DNA from: Actinomycetales bacterium
Lineage (GTDB): Bacteria; Actinomycetota; Actinomycetes; Mycobacteriales; Mycobacteriaceae
Assembly (NCBI GenBank): GCA_012838715.1
Contig: DUOR01000412.1
Location: 1 to 16,192 of the forward strand
Length of the DNA stretch: 16,192 bases
Reading direction: 5' to 3'
Shown: positions 1-6,571 of the stretch, piece after piece
Numbering within the stretch: the stretch's first letter is position 1
Layout of the letters: each line of letters starts with the position of its first letter
The notes under the pieces: model-generated
What the model was told of the DNA's origin: nothing
The model's input: the letters and a program-made list of their open reading frames with translations, nothing else
Database searches by the model: none
Position numbers and translations under genes: made by a program

Positions 1-264
1 CTGGCGTCGGTGCCGCGCGCTCGCCGCAGCCGCAGCGATCTGCGGGCGGTGACCGTCGGCGCCGCCGACGCCGGCCGCGTCGAGGCGGAGCTGCGCACCC
101 GCGGTTTCGAGGTCACGGACACCGAATGGGCGCAGGAGGTCACGCACGTGGTGGCGGTCGAGCCCGGTGGCGCGGAGCGTCTCGACGGCGTGCTCCAGGC
201 CATCACCCATGGCGAGGTCCTGTCCGCCGACGCGGGCGTCGCCTGGACCGAAACGCCCGTGTAG
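1..264 (+). CDS. C-terminal end of a YigZ/IMPACT-family protein (partial)
   Basis: The reading frame is open from the left window edge, so this is the 3' end of a longer gene; the in-frame GTG at 10 is probably internal. The visible ~85 residues read as a small alpha/beta domain with the pattern DAGRVEAELRTRGFEV, then THVVAVEPG, and end TETPV. This resembles the C-terminal DUF1949 (ferredoxin-like) domain of YigZ/UPF0029 proteins, a conserved family of poorly defined function related to eukaryotic IMPACT. The N-terminal domain that would confirm this lies outside the window. The stop at 262-264 is followed by a terminator, so the gene is not transcriptionally linked to the TRAP genes. Family assignment is from remembered patterns and is moderate. 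Confidence 0.6.
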   Translation: MASVPRARRSRSDLRAVTVGAADAGRVEAELRTRGFEVTDTEWAQEVTHVVAVEPGGAERLDGVLQAITHGEVLSADAGVAWTETPV

Positions 265-292
265 CCGACCGGGTCGCACGACCCCCGCCCTT

Positions 293-323
293 GCCCCCGC
301 CCGGAGGTGGTCGGGGGCTTTTT
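293..323 (+). terminator. Rho-independent terminator after the YigZ-like gene
   Basis: GCCCCCG at 293-299 pairs with CGGGGGC at 312-318, enclosing a 12-nt loop, and is followed directly by five T residues (319-323). It lies 29 nt past the stop codon at 264. Confidence 0.75.
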
Positions 324-398
324 CGTGCCACGGAAACGGACTTCACCTGGTCTTTTTTCTTTGGGTGCGAAAAAGTTCCGCAGCGTGCGCCGTTTCCC

Positions 399-426
399 TT
401 GACACGTTTATGAATCAAAGTAAGCT
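399..426 (+). promoter_or_regulatory. Predicted promoter of the leader-dctPQM operon
   Basis: A perfect -35 hexamer TTGACA lies at 399-404 and a TAAGCT -10 at 421-426, with a 16-nt spacer. The expected transcription start is about 432-434. It sits in the only AT-rich part of the region, upstream of a strong Shine-Dalgarno at 481-485. The -10 is imperfect (TANAAT expected), so its exact register could shift by 1-2 nt. Confidence 0.65.
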
Positions 427-434
427 ACGTCACA
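419..434 (+). promoter_or_regulatory. Candidate GlxR/CRP-type site over the dctP -10 box
   Basis: The 16-mer AGTAAGCTACGTCACA fits TGTGANNTANNTCACA at 10 of 12 defined positions: a perfect right half TCACA, the central TA, and three of five in the left half. It covers the -10 at 421-426, a position where binding would be expected to repress. GlxR is the corynebacterial cAMP-responsive CRP homologue; its presence in this organism is assumed, not seen. Confidence 0.4.
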
Positions 435-446
435 CTACGCATTCAG

Positions 447-463
447 GTAGTCAACTACGCAAA
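447..463 (+). promoter_or_regulatory. Putative IclR-family operator upstream of dctP
   Basis: The sequence GTAGTCAACTACGCAAA contains a perfect inverted repeat (GTAGT-CA-ACTAC, 447-458). It matches the iclR/acyl-CoA dehydrogenase intergenic site at 5374-5390 in all 12 bases of GTAG-N5-TACGCAAA, with the same 5-nt spacer. Further copies of CTACG at 425-429 and 435-439 are phased 10 and 20 bp before the copy at 455-459. The site lies just downstream of the predicted start of transcription, as for a roadblock repressor. Assignment to the local IclR protein is inference from gene neighbourhood. Confidence 0.55.
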
Positions 464-492
464 CCCGTAAAAGGGTGGCTGGAGGTGCAGGC

Positions 493-582
493 GTGAAAAT
501 GGGATTCCCGAGGAAGGCGACCGCCGCTGCGGTGGCGTCGCTTCCCCTCGCCGGAAACCCGGGTCAGTGGGGCCCGGCATGA
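493..582 (+). CDS. 29-codon leader ORF overlapping the dctP start
   Basis: The frame starts with GTG at 493 (or ATG at 499) and ends with TGA at 580-582. It overlaps the dctP ATG at 579-581 as ATGA. It has the best Shine-Dalgarno in the region, GGAGG at 481-485, 7 nt before the GTG, while the dctP ATG itself has only a weak GTGGGG. The peptide begins VKMGFPRKATAAAVASLPL, short, basic then hydrophobic, rather like a truncated signal peptide. The likely role is to deliver ribosomes to dctP by translational coupling. Alternatives are a regulatory leader peptide or a decayed N-terminus. No known family is recognised. Confidence 0.5.
   Translation: MKMGFPRKATAAAVASLPLAGNPGQWGPA
550..578 (+). promoter_or_regulatory. 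Alternative hairpins sequestering the dctP ribosome-binding region
   Basis: Two mutually exclusive stems can form before the ATG at 579. GCCGG (550-554) can pair with CCGGC (574-578), or CCGGG (559-563) with CCCGG (573-577), the second with the weak GTGGGG Shine-Dalgarno in its 9-nt loop. Both lie inside the leader ORF, so a translating ribosome would melt them. Function is inferred from geometry only. Confidence 0.35.
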
Positions 583-1655
583 CGGTAAACAACAAGCGAC
601 GGGCGGCCATCGGCGCCGCCCTCGTCGCACTGGCAATCGGCGCCGCGGGCTGCTCCGCGGAAGGCAGCGGCCATGACGACGGGATGCTCATCATGGGCGA
701 CAGCTTCTCGCTGACCCACCCGATCGGCAGGGGCGGCACCGAGCAGTTCATCGAGGGACTGCAGGAACAGGGCCCGGACGTCGGGCTCGGCCTGGAGTAC
801 TACGCCTCCGGCCAGCTCGGCAAGCAGTGGGACATGCCCACCGTCGTCCGCACGGGCGTCGCCGACATCTCCGTGGTGTCGCCGTCCTACGTGTCGTCGG
901 AGATGCCCCTGTCGTCCGTGGGCGACCTGCCGGGCCTGGTGCAGGATTCCTGCCAGGCCGGCTACGCCCTGATGGAGCTGATGTCCGAGGGCGGCATCCT
1001 CTACGAGGAGGAGTTCGAGCCGCTGAACCTGCGTCCCCTGTGGGTCGGCGTCATCCCCGCGTACGAGGCCATGACGGCCGGCCGCGAGGTCACGGTCCCC
1101 GATGACCTGCGCGGCACCGTGCAGCGTTCCACCGGCGGCGCCCAGGACCGCATCGTCGACGCGGTCGGCGCGGCGGGCGTCGGCATGCCCATCGGCGACC
1201 TCTACGAGGCGCTGACCCGCGGCACCGTGGAAGGCACCGTCGCGTCCCCCGTGTCGATTACGCCGTACGGCCTCGAGGAGGTCATCCACTACTCGACCCG
1301 CGGCGCCAACCTCGGTTCCTTCACCACGGTGTACGTCATCAACAACGACACCTGGAACGAGCTTTCCGACGAGCAGCGCGAGCTGATCACCGGCCTGGCC
1401 GAGGAATCGCACCAGAGCGTGTGCGAGGAGCTCAACAAGTCCGTCGGCGAGTCCTACGACGCGATGGAGGAGTCGGGCGTCCAGTTCAGCGACATCTCCG
1501 GCAACGCCGACGAGTGGGAGGCCCTGCTGGAGCCGACCCGCCAGGGCTGGGTCCGCGACCTCGAGTCGATGGGCCGCCCCGCCGGCCGGGTGCTGGAGGA
1601 GTTCCAGCGCGCCCTGGCCGAGAACGAGGACCGGATCGAGAGTGATCTGCCGTGA
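579..1655 (+). CDS. dctP: TRAP transporter substrate-binding lipoprotein (DctP family)
   Basis: This is the extracytoplasmic solute receptor of a tripartite ATP-independent periplasmic (TRAP) transporter, which drives organic-acid uptake with an ion gradient. The 358-aa product starts at ATG 579, which gives a clean lipoprotein signal: NNKRR, a hydrophobic stretch, then GAAGC with Cys25 as the lipidated residue. The GTG at 567 would only add residues before it. Family features include SLTHP near residue 45, YYASGQLGKQWDM around 74-86, and DLRGTVQRST where Arg183 aligns with the carboxylate-binding Arg of DctP/SiaP proteins. The gene is entered from the leader ORF by an ATGA overlap and leaves to dctQ by a GTGA overlap. 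The ligand is most likely a carboxylate; its identity cannot be read from sequence. Confidence 0.92.
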   Translation: MTVNNKRRAAIGAALVALAIGAAGCSAEGSGHDDGMLIMGDSFSLTHPIGRGGTEQFIEGLQEQGPDVGLGLEYYASGQLGKQWDMPTVVRTGVADISVVSPSYVSSEMPLSSVGDLPGLVQDSCQAGYALMELMSEGGILYEEEFEPLNLRPLWVGVIPAYEAMTAGREVTVPDDLRGTVQRSTGGAQDRIVDAVGAAGVGMPIGDLYEALTRGTVEGTVASPVSITPYGLEEVIHYSTRGANLGSFTTVYVINNDTWNELSDEQRELITGLAEESHQSVCEELNKSVGESYDAMEESGVQFSDISGNADEWEALLEPTRQGWVRDLESMGRPAGRVLEEFQRALAENEDRIESDLP

Positions 1656-2308
1656 CCGGGTCATCCGCGAAAAAAGCGTCCGTGAACATGAAGTCCACGA
1701 ACAAGACCATCGTCCATCCGGGGCATGACGGCATCGGCAAGCGCACGACCTTCGGGTTCGTGACCAACGACTACCCGATGCTGCACAAGCTCCAAAATTT
1801 CCTCTCGGGCGTCTGCGCCGTCATCGCGGCCGCGGCCGTGGTCATCAGTGGCGTGCTGACGGTCATCGAGGTGTTCATGCGTGCGGTGCTGCAGTCGCCG
1901 CTGGGCTGGAACATCGGTTTCTCCGAGCGCTACCTGATGGTGGCCATCGCCTTCTTCGGCCTGGTCACCGCGTACCGCACCGGTTCGCACATCGCCGTGG
2001 CGTCGCTGTTCGGCAAGTTTCCGCCGGTGGTGCAGAAGCTGCTGATGCTGCTGGCGCAGGTGATCATCTTCATCACCTTCCTGCTGCTGTTCCTCGCGGG
2101 CGTGGAGGCGACGTCGTTCTCCATCTCCATCGGGGAGCGCGTGCCGCCGGGCATGGCCGACATCCCGTGGGCCAGCTGGACCTGGAGGGTCATGATCCCG
2201 GTCGCCGCGTTCATGGGCCTCATCGTCTCCGGCATCGACATTTTCCGCGAGCTCACCACCAAGTGGGATCGCTCTTACACGGACTACGAGCCGGGGGAGG
2301 CGCACTGA
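1652..2308 (+). CDS. dctQ: TRAP transporter small membrane subunit (DctQ)
   Basis: This is the small integral-membrane component that pairs with DctM and helps couple the binding protein to the translocation channel. Four hydrophobic segments lie near residues 50-72, 93-110, 130-151 and 178-198. The DctQ signature is visible as TVIEVFMR, then a Trp, SERYLM and TGSHIAV. The chosen start is GTG 1652, overlapping the dctP stop by 4 nt. It gives 218 aa with a hydrophilic N-terminus of about 48 residues, longer than typical for DctQ. Downstream candidates are ATG 1688 and ATG 1778 (residue 43), but none has a clear Shine-Dalgarno, so coupling from dctP favours 1652. Confidence 0.88.
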   Translation: MTGSSAKKASVNMKSTNKTIVHPGHDGIGKRTTFGFVTNDYPMLHKLQNFLSGVCAVIAAAAVVISGVLTVIEVFMRAVLQSPLGWNIGFSERYLMVAIAFFGLVTAYRTGSHIAVASLFGKFPPVVQKLLMLLAQVIIFITFLLLFLAGVEATSFSISIGERVPPGMADIPWASWTWRVMIPVAAFMGLIVSGIDIFRELTTKWDRSYTDYEPGEAH

Positions 2309-2309
2309 C

Positions 2310-3593
2310 ATGTTGCTCGCAAGCATCATCATCCTGCTGATCGTCCTGATCATGCTGAGGGTGCCCGTTTCATTCGTCATTTTCGCGACGGGCATCCTGG
2401 GCCTCCTGGCCATGGGCGGTTTGGACCTGGTCCTCCCGGTCATGGAAACGGCGCCGGCCACCGCGGTCCGCAGTACCTCGCTGACGGCCATCCCGCTGTT
2501 CATGCTCATGGCGCAGTTCATGCTCATGTCCGGCCTGCTCGATTCGCTTTTCGACGCCGCCCGCGGCCTCGTCGGCCGCATGCCGGGCGGTACGGGCATC
2601 GCCTCCATCGGCGCCGGCACGGCGTTCGCGGCGGTATCGGGTTCCTCGACGGCCGCGGCCGCGACCCTGGCGCAGACGTCGACGACCCGCATGCTCCGCG
2701 AGGGCTACCGCCCCGACGTGGCCTCCGGCCTCGTGGCGTCGGTGGGCACCCTGGCGGCCATGATTCCGCCGTCCATCATCCTGGTGTTCTACGCCATCAC
2801 GGCGGAAGCGTCGGTCGGCGATGTCCTCATCGCCGGCTTCTTCCCGGGCATCCTCATCGCCTGCGCGATGGCGCTGACCATGTACCTGGGCATGATGCGC
2901 AACCGGGATTCCATCCCGATGGGCACGCGTTCCTCGATGAAGGACAAGCTCAGGTACCTGGGCCAGGCGTCCCCGCTGCTCATCGTGTTCCTCGCGGTCG
3001 TCGGCTCCATCTTCCTGGGCGTCGCCACCCCGACGGAGGCCGCCGCCCTGGGCGCGTTCGCCGCACTGTTCCTGGTCGTCGTCCGCGGCAGGTTCACCAT
3101 GCTCGGCATGGGCCGCTGCCTGGTCGAGACCGTGAAGTCGACGGCCATGATTCTGGCCATCATCATGTCGGCGCACGTGCTGGGCCACTTCCTCACGGAG
3201 ACCCGCGCGGCCCCGCGCCTGGTCACCGCCATCGAGAACTCGGCGCTGCCGGTGCTGGTCATCATGGCCCTCATCGCGGTGTTCTACGTGGTGCTCGGCT
3301 TCTTCATGGACCAGATCGCCATCATCGCGCTGACGGTGCCCATCGTCCTGCCGGTCGTGGTGGGCCTGGGCTACGACCCGGTGTGGTTCGGCATCTTCAT
3401 GGTGCTGCTGGCCGAGGTCGGCATGGTGACGCCGCCAATGGGCATCAACGTGTTCGTGGTGTCGAAATCCGCGAACATGGCGCCGATGACGGTGTTCAAG
3501 GGAGCGTTCCCGTACGTGGTGGCCATGCTGGTCATGGCGGCCATCTTCCTCCTGTGGCCGGACCTGGTCATGTGGGTGCCCAACCTGATGTAG
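2310..3593 (+). CDS. dctM: TRAP transporter large membrane subunit (DctM)
   Basis: This is the channel-forming subunit that moves the substrate with a cation gradient. It has 427 aa, the usual length for an unfused DctM, and is hydrophobic throughout with roughly a dozen membrane segments. Family motifs include LTAIPLFMLMAQFMLMSG, GAGTAFAAVSGSSTAAAA and GTLAAMIPPSIILVFYA in the first half, and a matching IIALTVPIVLPV and VGMVTPPMGINVF in the second half, reflecting the internal repeat of the fold. The ATG is 1 nt after the dctQ stop, with a strong Shine-Dalgarno GGGGGAGG at 2293-2300. The next gene follows after 89 nt containing repeats at 3621-3667. Confidence 0.95.
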   Translation: MLLASIIILLIVLIMLRVPVSFVIFATGILGLLAMGGLDLVLPVMETAPATAVRSTSLTAIPLFMLMAQFMLMSGLLDSLFDAARGLVGRMPGGTGIASIGAGTAFAAVSGSSTAAAATLAQTSTTRMLREGYRPDVASGLVASVGTLAAMIPPSIILVFYAITAEASVGDVLIAGFFPGILIACAMALTMYLGMMRNRDSIPMGTRSSMKDKLRYLGQASPLLIVFLAVVGSIFLGVATPTEAAALGAFAALFLVVVRGRFTMLGMGRCLVETVKSTAMILAIIMSAHVLGHFLTETRAAPRLVTAIENSALPVLVIMALIAVFYVVLGFFMDQIAIIALTVPIVLPVVVGLGYDPVWFGIFMVLLAEVGMVTPPMGINVFVVSKSANMAPMTVFKGAFPYVVAMLVMAAIFLLWPDLVMWVPNLM

Positions 3594-3620
3594 GCGGCCG
3601 AGTTCGGCCATCATTGAAGC

Positions 3621-3667
3621 TTGACCCCGTTTGACCCCGTTTTCCACTTGTTTTCCTTTGACCCCCG
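3621..3667 (+). repeat. TTGACCCC repeats between dctM and the crotonase gene
   Basis: TTGACCCCGT occurs twice in perfect tandem (3621-3630 and 3631-3640), and a third copy, TTGACCCCCG, lies at 3658-3667 beside the Shine-Dalgarno. The region around them is T-rich. They could be protein-binding sites, a slippage product, or TTGACC -35-like elements, but no good -10 lies at a proper distance. A GGCCG/CGGCC hairpin at 3596-3609 without a T-run precedes them. Confidence 0.6.
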
Positions 3668-3682
3668 GAAAGGGACTTGGCA

Positions 3683-4504
<822 letters not shown>

Positions 4505-4541
4505 GAACGCGTCGCCTCCGGCGATTTTCGGACAATGTGCA

Positions 4542-4580
4542 CCGCCCACCCGGGTCATCCGGGTGGGCGGGTCCGTGTTT
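4542..4580 (+). terminator. Terminator between the convergent crotonase and iclR genes
   Basis: CCGCCCACCCGG (4542-4553) and CCGGGTGGGCGG (4559-4570) form a perfect 12-bp stem with a 5-nt loop, followed by GTCCGTGTTTT. It sits between the crotonase stop (4504) and the end of iclR (4589). The T-run favours plus-strand termination; the stem could also slow minus-strand transcription leaving iclR. Confidence 0.75.
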
Positions 4581-4588
4581 TCGGGGCG

Positions 4589-5308
4589 CTATGCCCAGTT
4601 GCGGCGGTGCCGCTTCAGCACGTCGACGAGTTCGTCGCGGCGGGAGGAGATTTCCTCGTGCGAGCCGATGACGCCGACGGCGGCGACGATGTGGCCGTCC
4701 TGCTCCACGCCGATGGAGACGCCGTCGACGCCCTTTTCGGCGACGGCGGGGGAGGCGCAGATGCCGGTGGCGGCGATGTCCTCGACGGCGGCGAGGAAGG
4801 CCTCGACGTACTCCTGTTGATCGGCCGGGCGGTTCCTCAGGTAGGACCACAGGTCGCGCTTGTCCATGCCGGCGAGCAGGACCCATCCGGAGGAGGTGCG
4901 CAGCAGGGAGCGCGGCAGGAAGTTCTCGGTGAGGTACTGGTACGACATTCCCTCGGCCGCGGAGTGGAGGTAGAAGACGCGCTCGTCGACGGCGATGGAG
5001 AGCACGGTGATGAGGCCGGTCTCCTCCGAGATTTCGTCGATTTCGGCCTGCGTCACCAGTTCGATGGGGCGGCGGCCGGCCATCGCGTTGATGAGGTAGG
5101 GCGCCATGCCGAGCGTGTAGCGCTTGTTGCGCTCGTCGAGGTAGCCGGTGGCGGCGAGCCCGTTGACCAGTCCCTGGGTGGTGCTCAGCGGATAGCCGAG
5201 GTTCTGGGAGATGTCGGTCAGGGTCAGCCCGTTGGATCGGGCGACGAGCTCGAGGATTGCCGCAACGCGGTCGACCATGCGGTGCCGCGGCCGGGTGGAC
5301 TCTGTCAT
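4589..5308 (-). CDS. IclR-family transcriptional regulator
   Basis: This is a likely substrate-responsive regulator of the flanking TRAP/crotonase and dehydrogenase/CoA-transferase operons. Using ATG at 5308 the protein has 239 aa, normal for IclR proteins. An open extension to 5425 is rejected because it would run through the divergent promoter. The N-terminal winged helix-turn-helix spans about residues 14-67 (VDRVAAILELVARSNGLTL, then ISQNLGYPLSTTQGLVNGL, then the wing RYTLG). The rest is the IclR effector domain, with ITVLSIAVDERVFYLHSA and, near the end, GVDGVSIGVEQDGHIVAAVG. GAGG lies only 2 nt before the ATG, a tight spacing; ATG 5278 is a poorer alternative. It is divergent from the dehydrogenase operon and convergent with the crotonase gene. 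The effector is unknown. Confidence 0.92.
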   Translation of the reverse strand: MTESTRPRHRMVDRVAAILELVARSNGLTLTDISQNLGYPLSTTQGLVNGLAATGYLDERNKRYTLGMAPYLINAMAGRRPIELVTQAEIDEISEETGLITVLSIAVDERVFYLHSAAEGMSYQYLTENFLPRSLLRTSSGWVLLAGMDKRDLWSYLRNRPADQQEYVEAFLAAVEDIAATGICASPAVAEKGVDGVSIGVEQDGHIVAAVGVIGSHEEISSRRDELVDVLKRHRRNWA

Positions 5309-5351
5309 GGCCTCAAGACTAGCAATCCGACCTGGGGAAAAGGCGAAACGC

Positions 5352-5365
5352 GAAGAATTTTCTTC
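5352..5365. promoter_or_regulatory. 14-bp palindrome in the iclR leader region
   Basis: GAAGAA-TT-TTCTTC is a perfect inverted repeat, 44 nt upstream of the iclR start. Its centre (5358.5) is 21 bp from the centre of the GCGTA...TACGC repeat (5379.5), about two helical turns, so both lie on the same DNA face. It may be a second operator or part of the iclR promoter; no clear minus-strand -35/-10 pair was found. Confidence 0.4.
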
Positions 5366-5371
5366 CAAATG

Positions 5372-5390
5372 GCGTAGGGGGTTACGCAAA
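5372..5390. promoter_or_regulatory. Putative IclR-family operator at the divergent promoters
   Basis: GCGTA (5372-5376) and TACGC (5383-5387) form a perfect inverted repeat with a 6-nt centre. From 5374 the sequence GTAG-GGGGT-TACGCAAA repeats the motif found upstream of dctP at 447-463, identical at all 12 non-spacer positions. It overlaps the predicted -35 of the dehydrogenase operon and is placed to control iclR too. The binding protein is inferred to be the adjacent IclR regulator. Confidence 0.6.
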
Positions 5391-5410
5391 TGGGGATTAT
5401 GCGGTATGTT
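5382..5410 (+). promoter_or_regulatory. Predicted promoter of the acyl-CoA dehydrogenase operon
   Basis: A weak -35 TTACGC (5382-5387) and a -10 TATGTT (5405-5410) are separated by exactly 17 nt, giving a start near 5417. The -35 lies inside the putative operator, and the GlxR-like site covers the start. A poor -35 under an operator is a common arrangement for regulated promoters. Confidence 0.5.
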
Positions 5411-5426
5411 TGTGACCACGGTCACC
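5411..5426. promoter_or_regulatory. Candidate GlxR/CRP-type site at the dehydrogenase operon start
   Basis: TGTGACCACGGTCACC contains the perfect palindrome GTGACC-AC-GGTCAC (5412-5425). It fits TGTGA-N6-TCACA at 9 of 10 arm positions, though the centre is AC rather than TA. It lies directly after the -10 box, where binding would block initiation. GlxR as the binder is inferred from the consensus. Confidence 0.5.
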
Positions 5427-5443
5427 GACGATTAGGAGCGCAC

Positions 5444-6571
5444 ATGAAGCAGGAGTCACCGGAGCTGCGGGAACTGCGGCTCGACGTCCGCCGGTTCCTG
5501 GCGGAGAAGATTGCGGAGGGCAGGTTCGAGCCGAGCATCGACACCTGGCTGACGAAGTGGGACGAGGAGTTCACCAAGGAACTCGCGCAGCAGGGTTGGG
5601 TCGGCATGACCATCCCGAAGGAGTACGGGGGACACGGCCGCACGTTCATCGAGCGGTTCGTCGTCACCGAGGAGCTGCTGGCCGTGGGCGCGCCCGTCGC
5701 CGCCCAGTGGGTCGCCGACCGCCAGATCGCGCCGTCGCTGCTGGCGCACGGCACGGAGGAGCAGAAGAAGGAGTACCTGCCCCGCATCGCGGCCGGCGAG
5801 TCCTGCTTCGCCATCGGCATGAGCGAGCCGGACTCCGGTTCGGACCTGGCGTCGGTGCGCACGCGCGCCGTGCAGGTCGACGGCGGCTGGAAGGTCACCG
5901 GCACCAAGGTGTGGACCTCCGGCGCCCAGTACTCGGAGGCGTTCTTCTGCCTGGCCCGCACGGAGCCGGTGGACACCTCGAACCGCCACGCCGGCCTGTC
6001 GCAGTTCCTGCTGGACCTGCGCAGCGAGGGCGTCACCATCCGTCCGATCGAGTCGATGTCGGGTTCCCGCCACTTCTCCGAGGTCATCCTGGACGAGGTC
6101 TTCGTCCCCGACGAGATGGTCTTCGGCGAGATCGGCGAGGGCTGGAAGCAGGTCAATTCGGAGCTGGCGTTCGAGCGTTCGGGCCCGGAGCGGTTCCTGT
6201 CCTCGTTCCGCCTGTTCGCCGAGGCCGTCAGCCCGTCGTCCGGCAACGAGGCCGTCCTCGACGAGGCCACCGCCGGCCGTTGGGCCGCCCGTCTGGCCGC
6301 GCTGCACGGCCTGTCCCGCTCGGTCGCGGAGACGCTGCAGTCCGGCGGCAAGGCCGATGTGCCGGCGTCGCTGGTGAAGGTGCTGGGCACCACCACCGAG
6401 GGCGACATCGTCGACGTGGTCGACGCCGCCGTCGGTGACGAACTCACCCACGATCCCGCGGTCCTGGCGCTGCTGCGCGCCGGGGTCGTCCAGCGCCCCG
6501 GCTTCACGCTGCGGGGCGGTACCAACGAGATTCTGCGCGGCGTCATCGCGCGGGGACTGGAGCTGCGCTGA
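5444..6571 (+). CDS. Acyl-CoA dehydrogenase, probable catalytic subunit
   Basis: This flavoprotein introduces the alpha,beta double bond in an acyl-CoA. Start ATG 5444 has AGGAG at 5434-5438; an in-frame ATG at 5390 lies in the promoter and is rejected. The 375-aa protein shows the helical N-terminal domain, the middle-domain FAD/substrate motif CFAIGMSEPDSGSDLASVRT (121-140), KVTGTKVWTSGA (150-161), and the C-terminal FTLRGGTNEILRGVIARG (354-371). LAFERSGPERF puts Glu244 where isovaleryl-CoA and long-chain dehydrogenases carry the catalytic base, so this is probably the active chain. Substrate is unknown. It is the first gene of the divergent operon and overlaps the next dehydrogenase by one base. 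Confidence 0.92.
   Translation: MKQESPELRELRLDVRRFLAEKIAEGRFEPSIDTWLTKWDEEFTKELAQQGWVGMTIPKEYGGHGRTFIERFVVTEELLAVGAPVAAQWVADRQIAPSLLAHGTEEQKKEYLPRIAAGESCFAIGMSEPDSGSDLASVRTRAVQVDGGWKVTGTKVWTSGAQYSEAFFCLARTEPVDTSNRHAGLSQFLLDLRSEGVTIRPIESMSGSRHFSEVILDEVFVPDEMVFGEIGEGWKQVNSELAFERSGPERFLSSFRLFAEAVSPSSGNEAVLDEATAGRWAARLAALHGLSRSVAETLQSGGKADVPASLVKVLGTTTEGDIVDVVDAAVGDELTHDPAVLALLRAGVVQRPGFTLRGGTNEILRGVIARGLELR

Larger units (their letters stand above)
265..578. other. Intergenic region between the YigZ-like gene and dctP
   Basis: This 314-nt stretch contains the terminator (293-323), then a relatively AT-rich island from about 340 to 475 that stands out against the GC-rich surroundings. The island holds the promoter (399-426), a GlxR-like site (419-434) and the shared operator motif (447-463). 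From 493 it encodes a short leader ORF that runs into the dctP start. I see no larger gene on either strand; open frames across it are shadows without a plausible start or codon pattern. Confidence 0.6.

Noticed and set aside
493..640. Frameshift splitting a longer dctP N-terminus into leader and main frame
   Set aside because: The main frame from ATG 579 already encodes a complete lipoprotein signal peptide with lipobox, so no missing N-terminus needs explaining.
5309..5425. N-terminal extension of the IclR regulator to 5425
   Set aside because: It would encode a non-conserved N-terminus across the operator and divergent promoter; ATG 5308 gives the normal IclR length.
5390..5443. Upstream ATG 5390 for the first acyl-CoA dehydrogenase
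   Set aside because: It lies upstream of the predicted transcription start and lacks a ribosome site, whereas ATG 5444 has AGGAG at 5434-5438.
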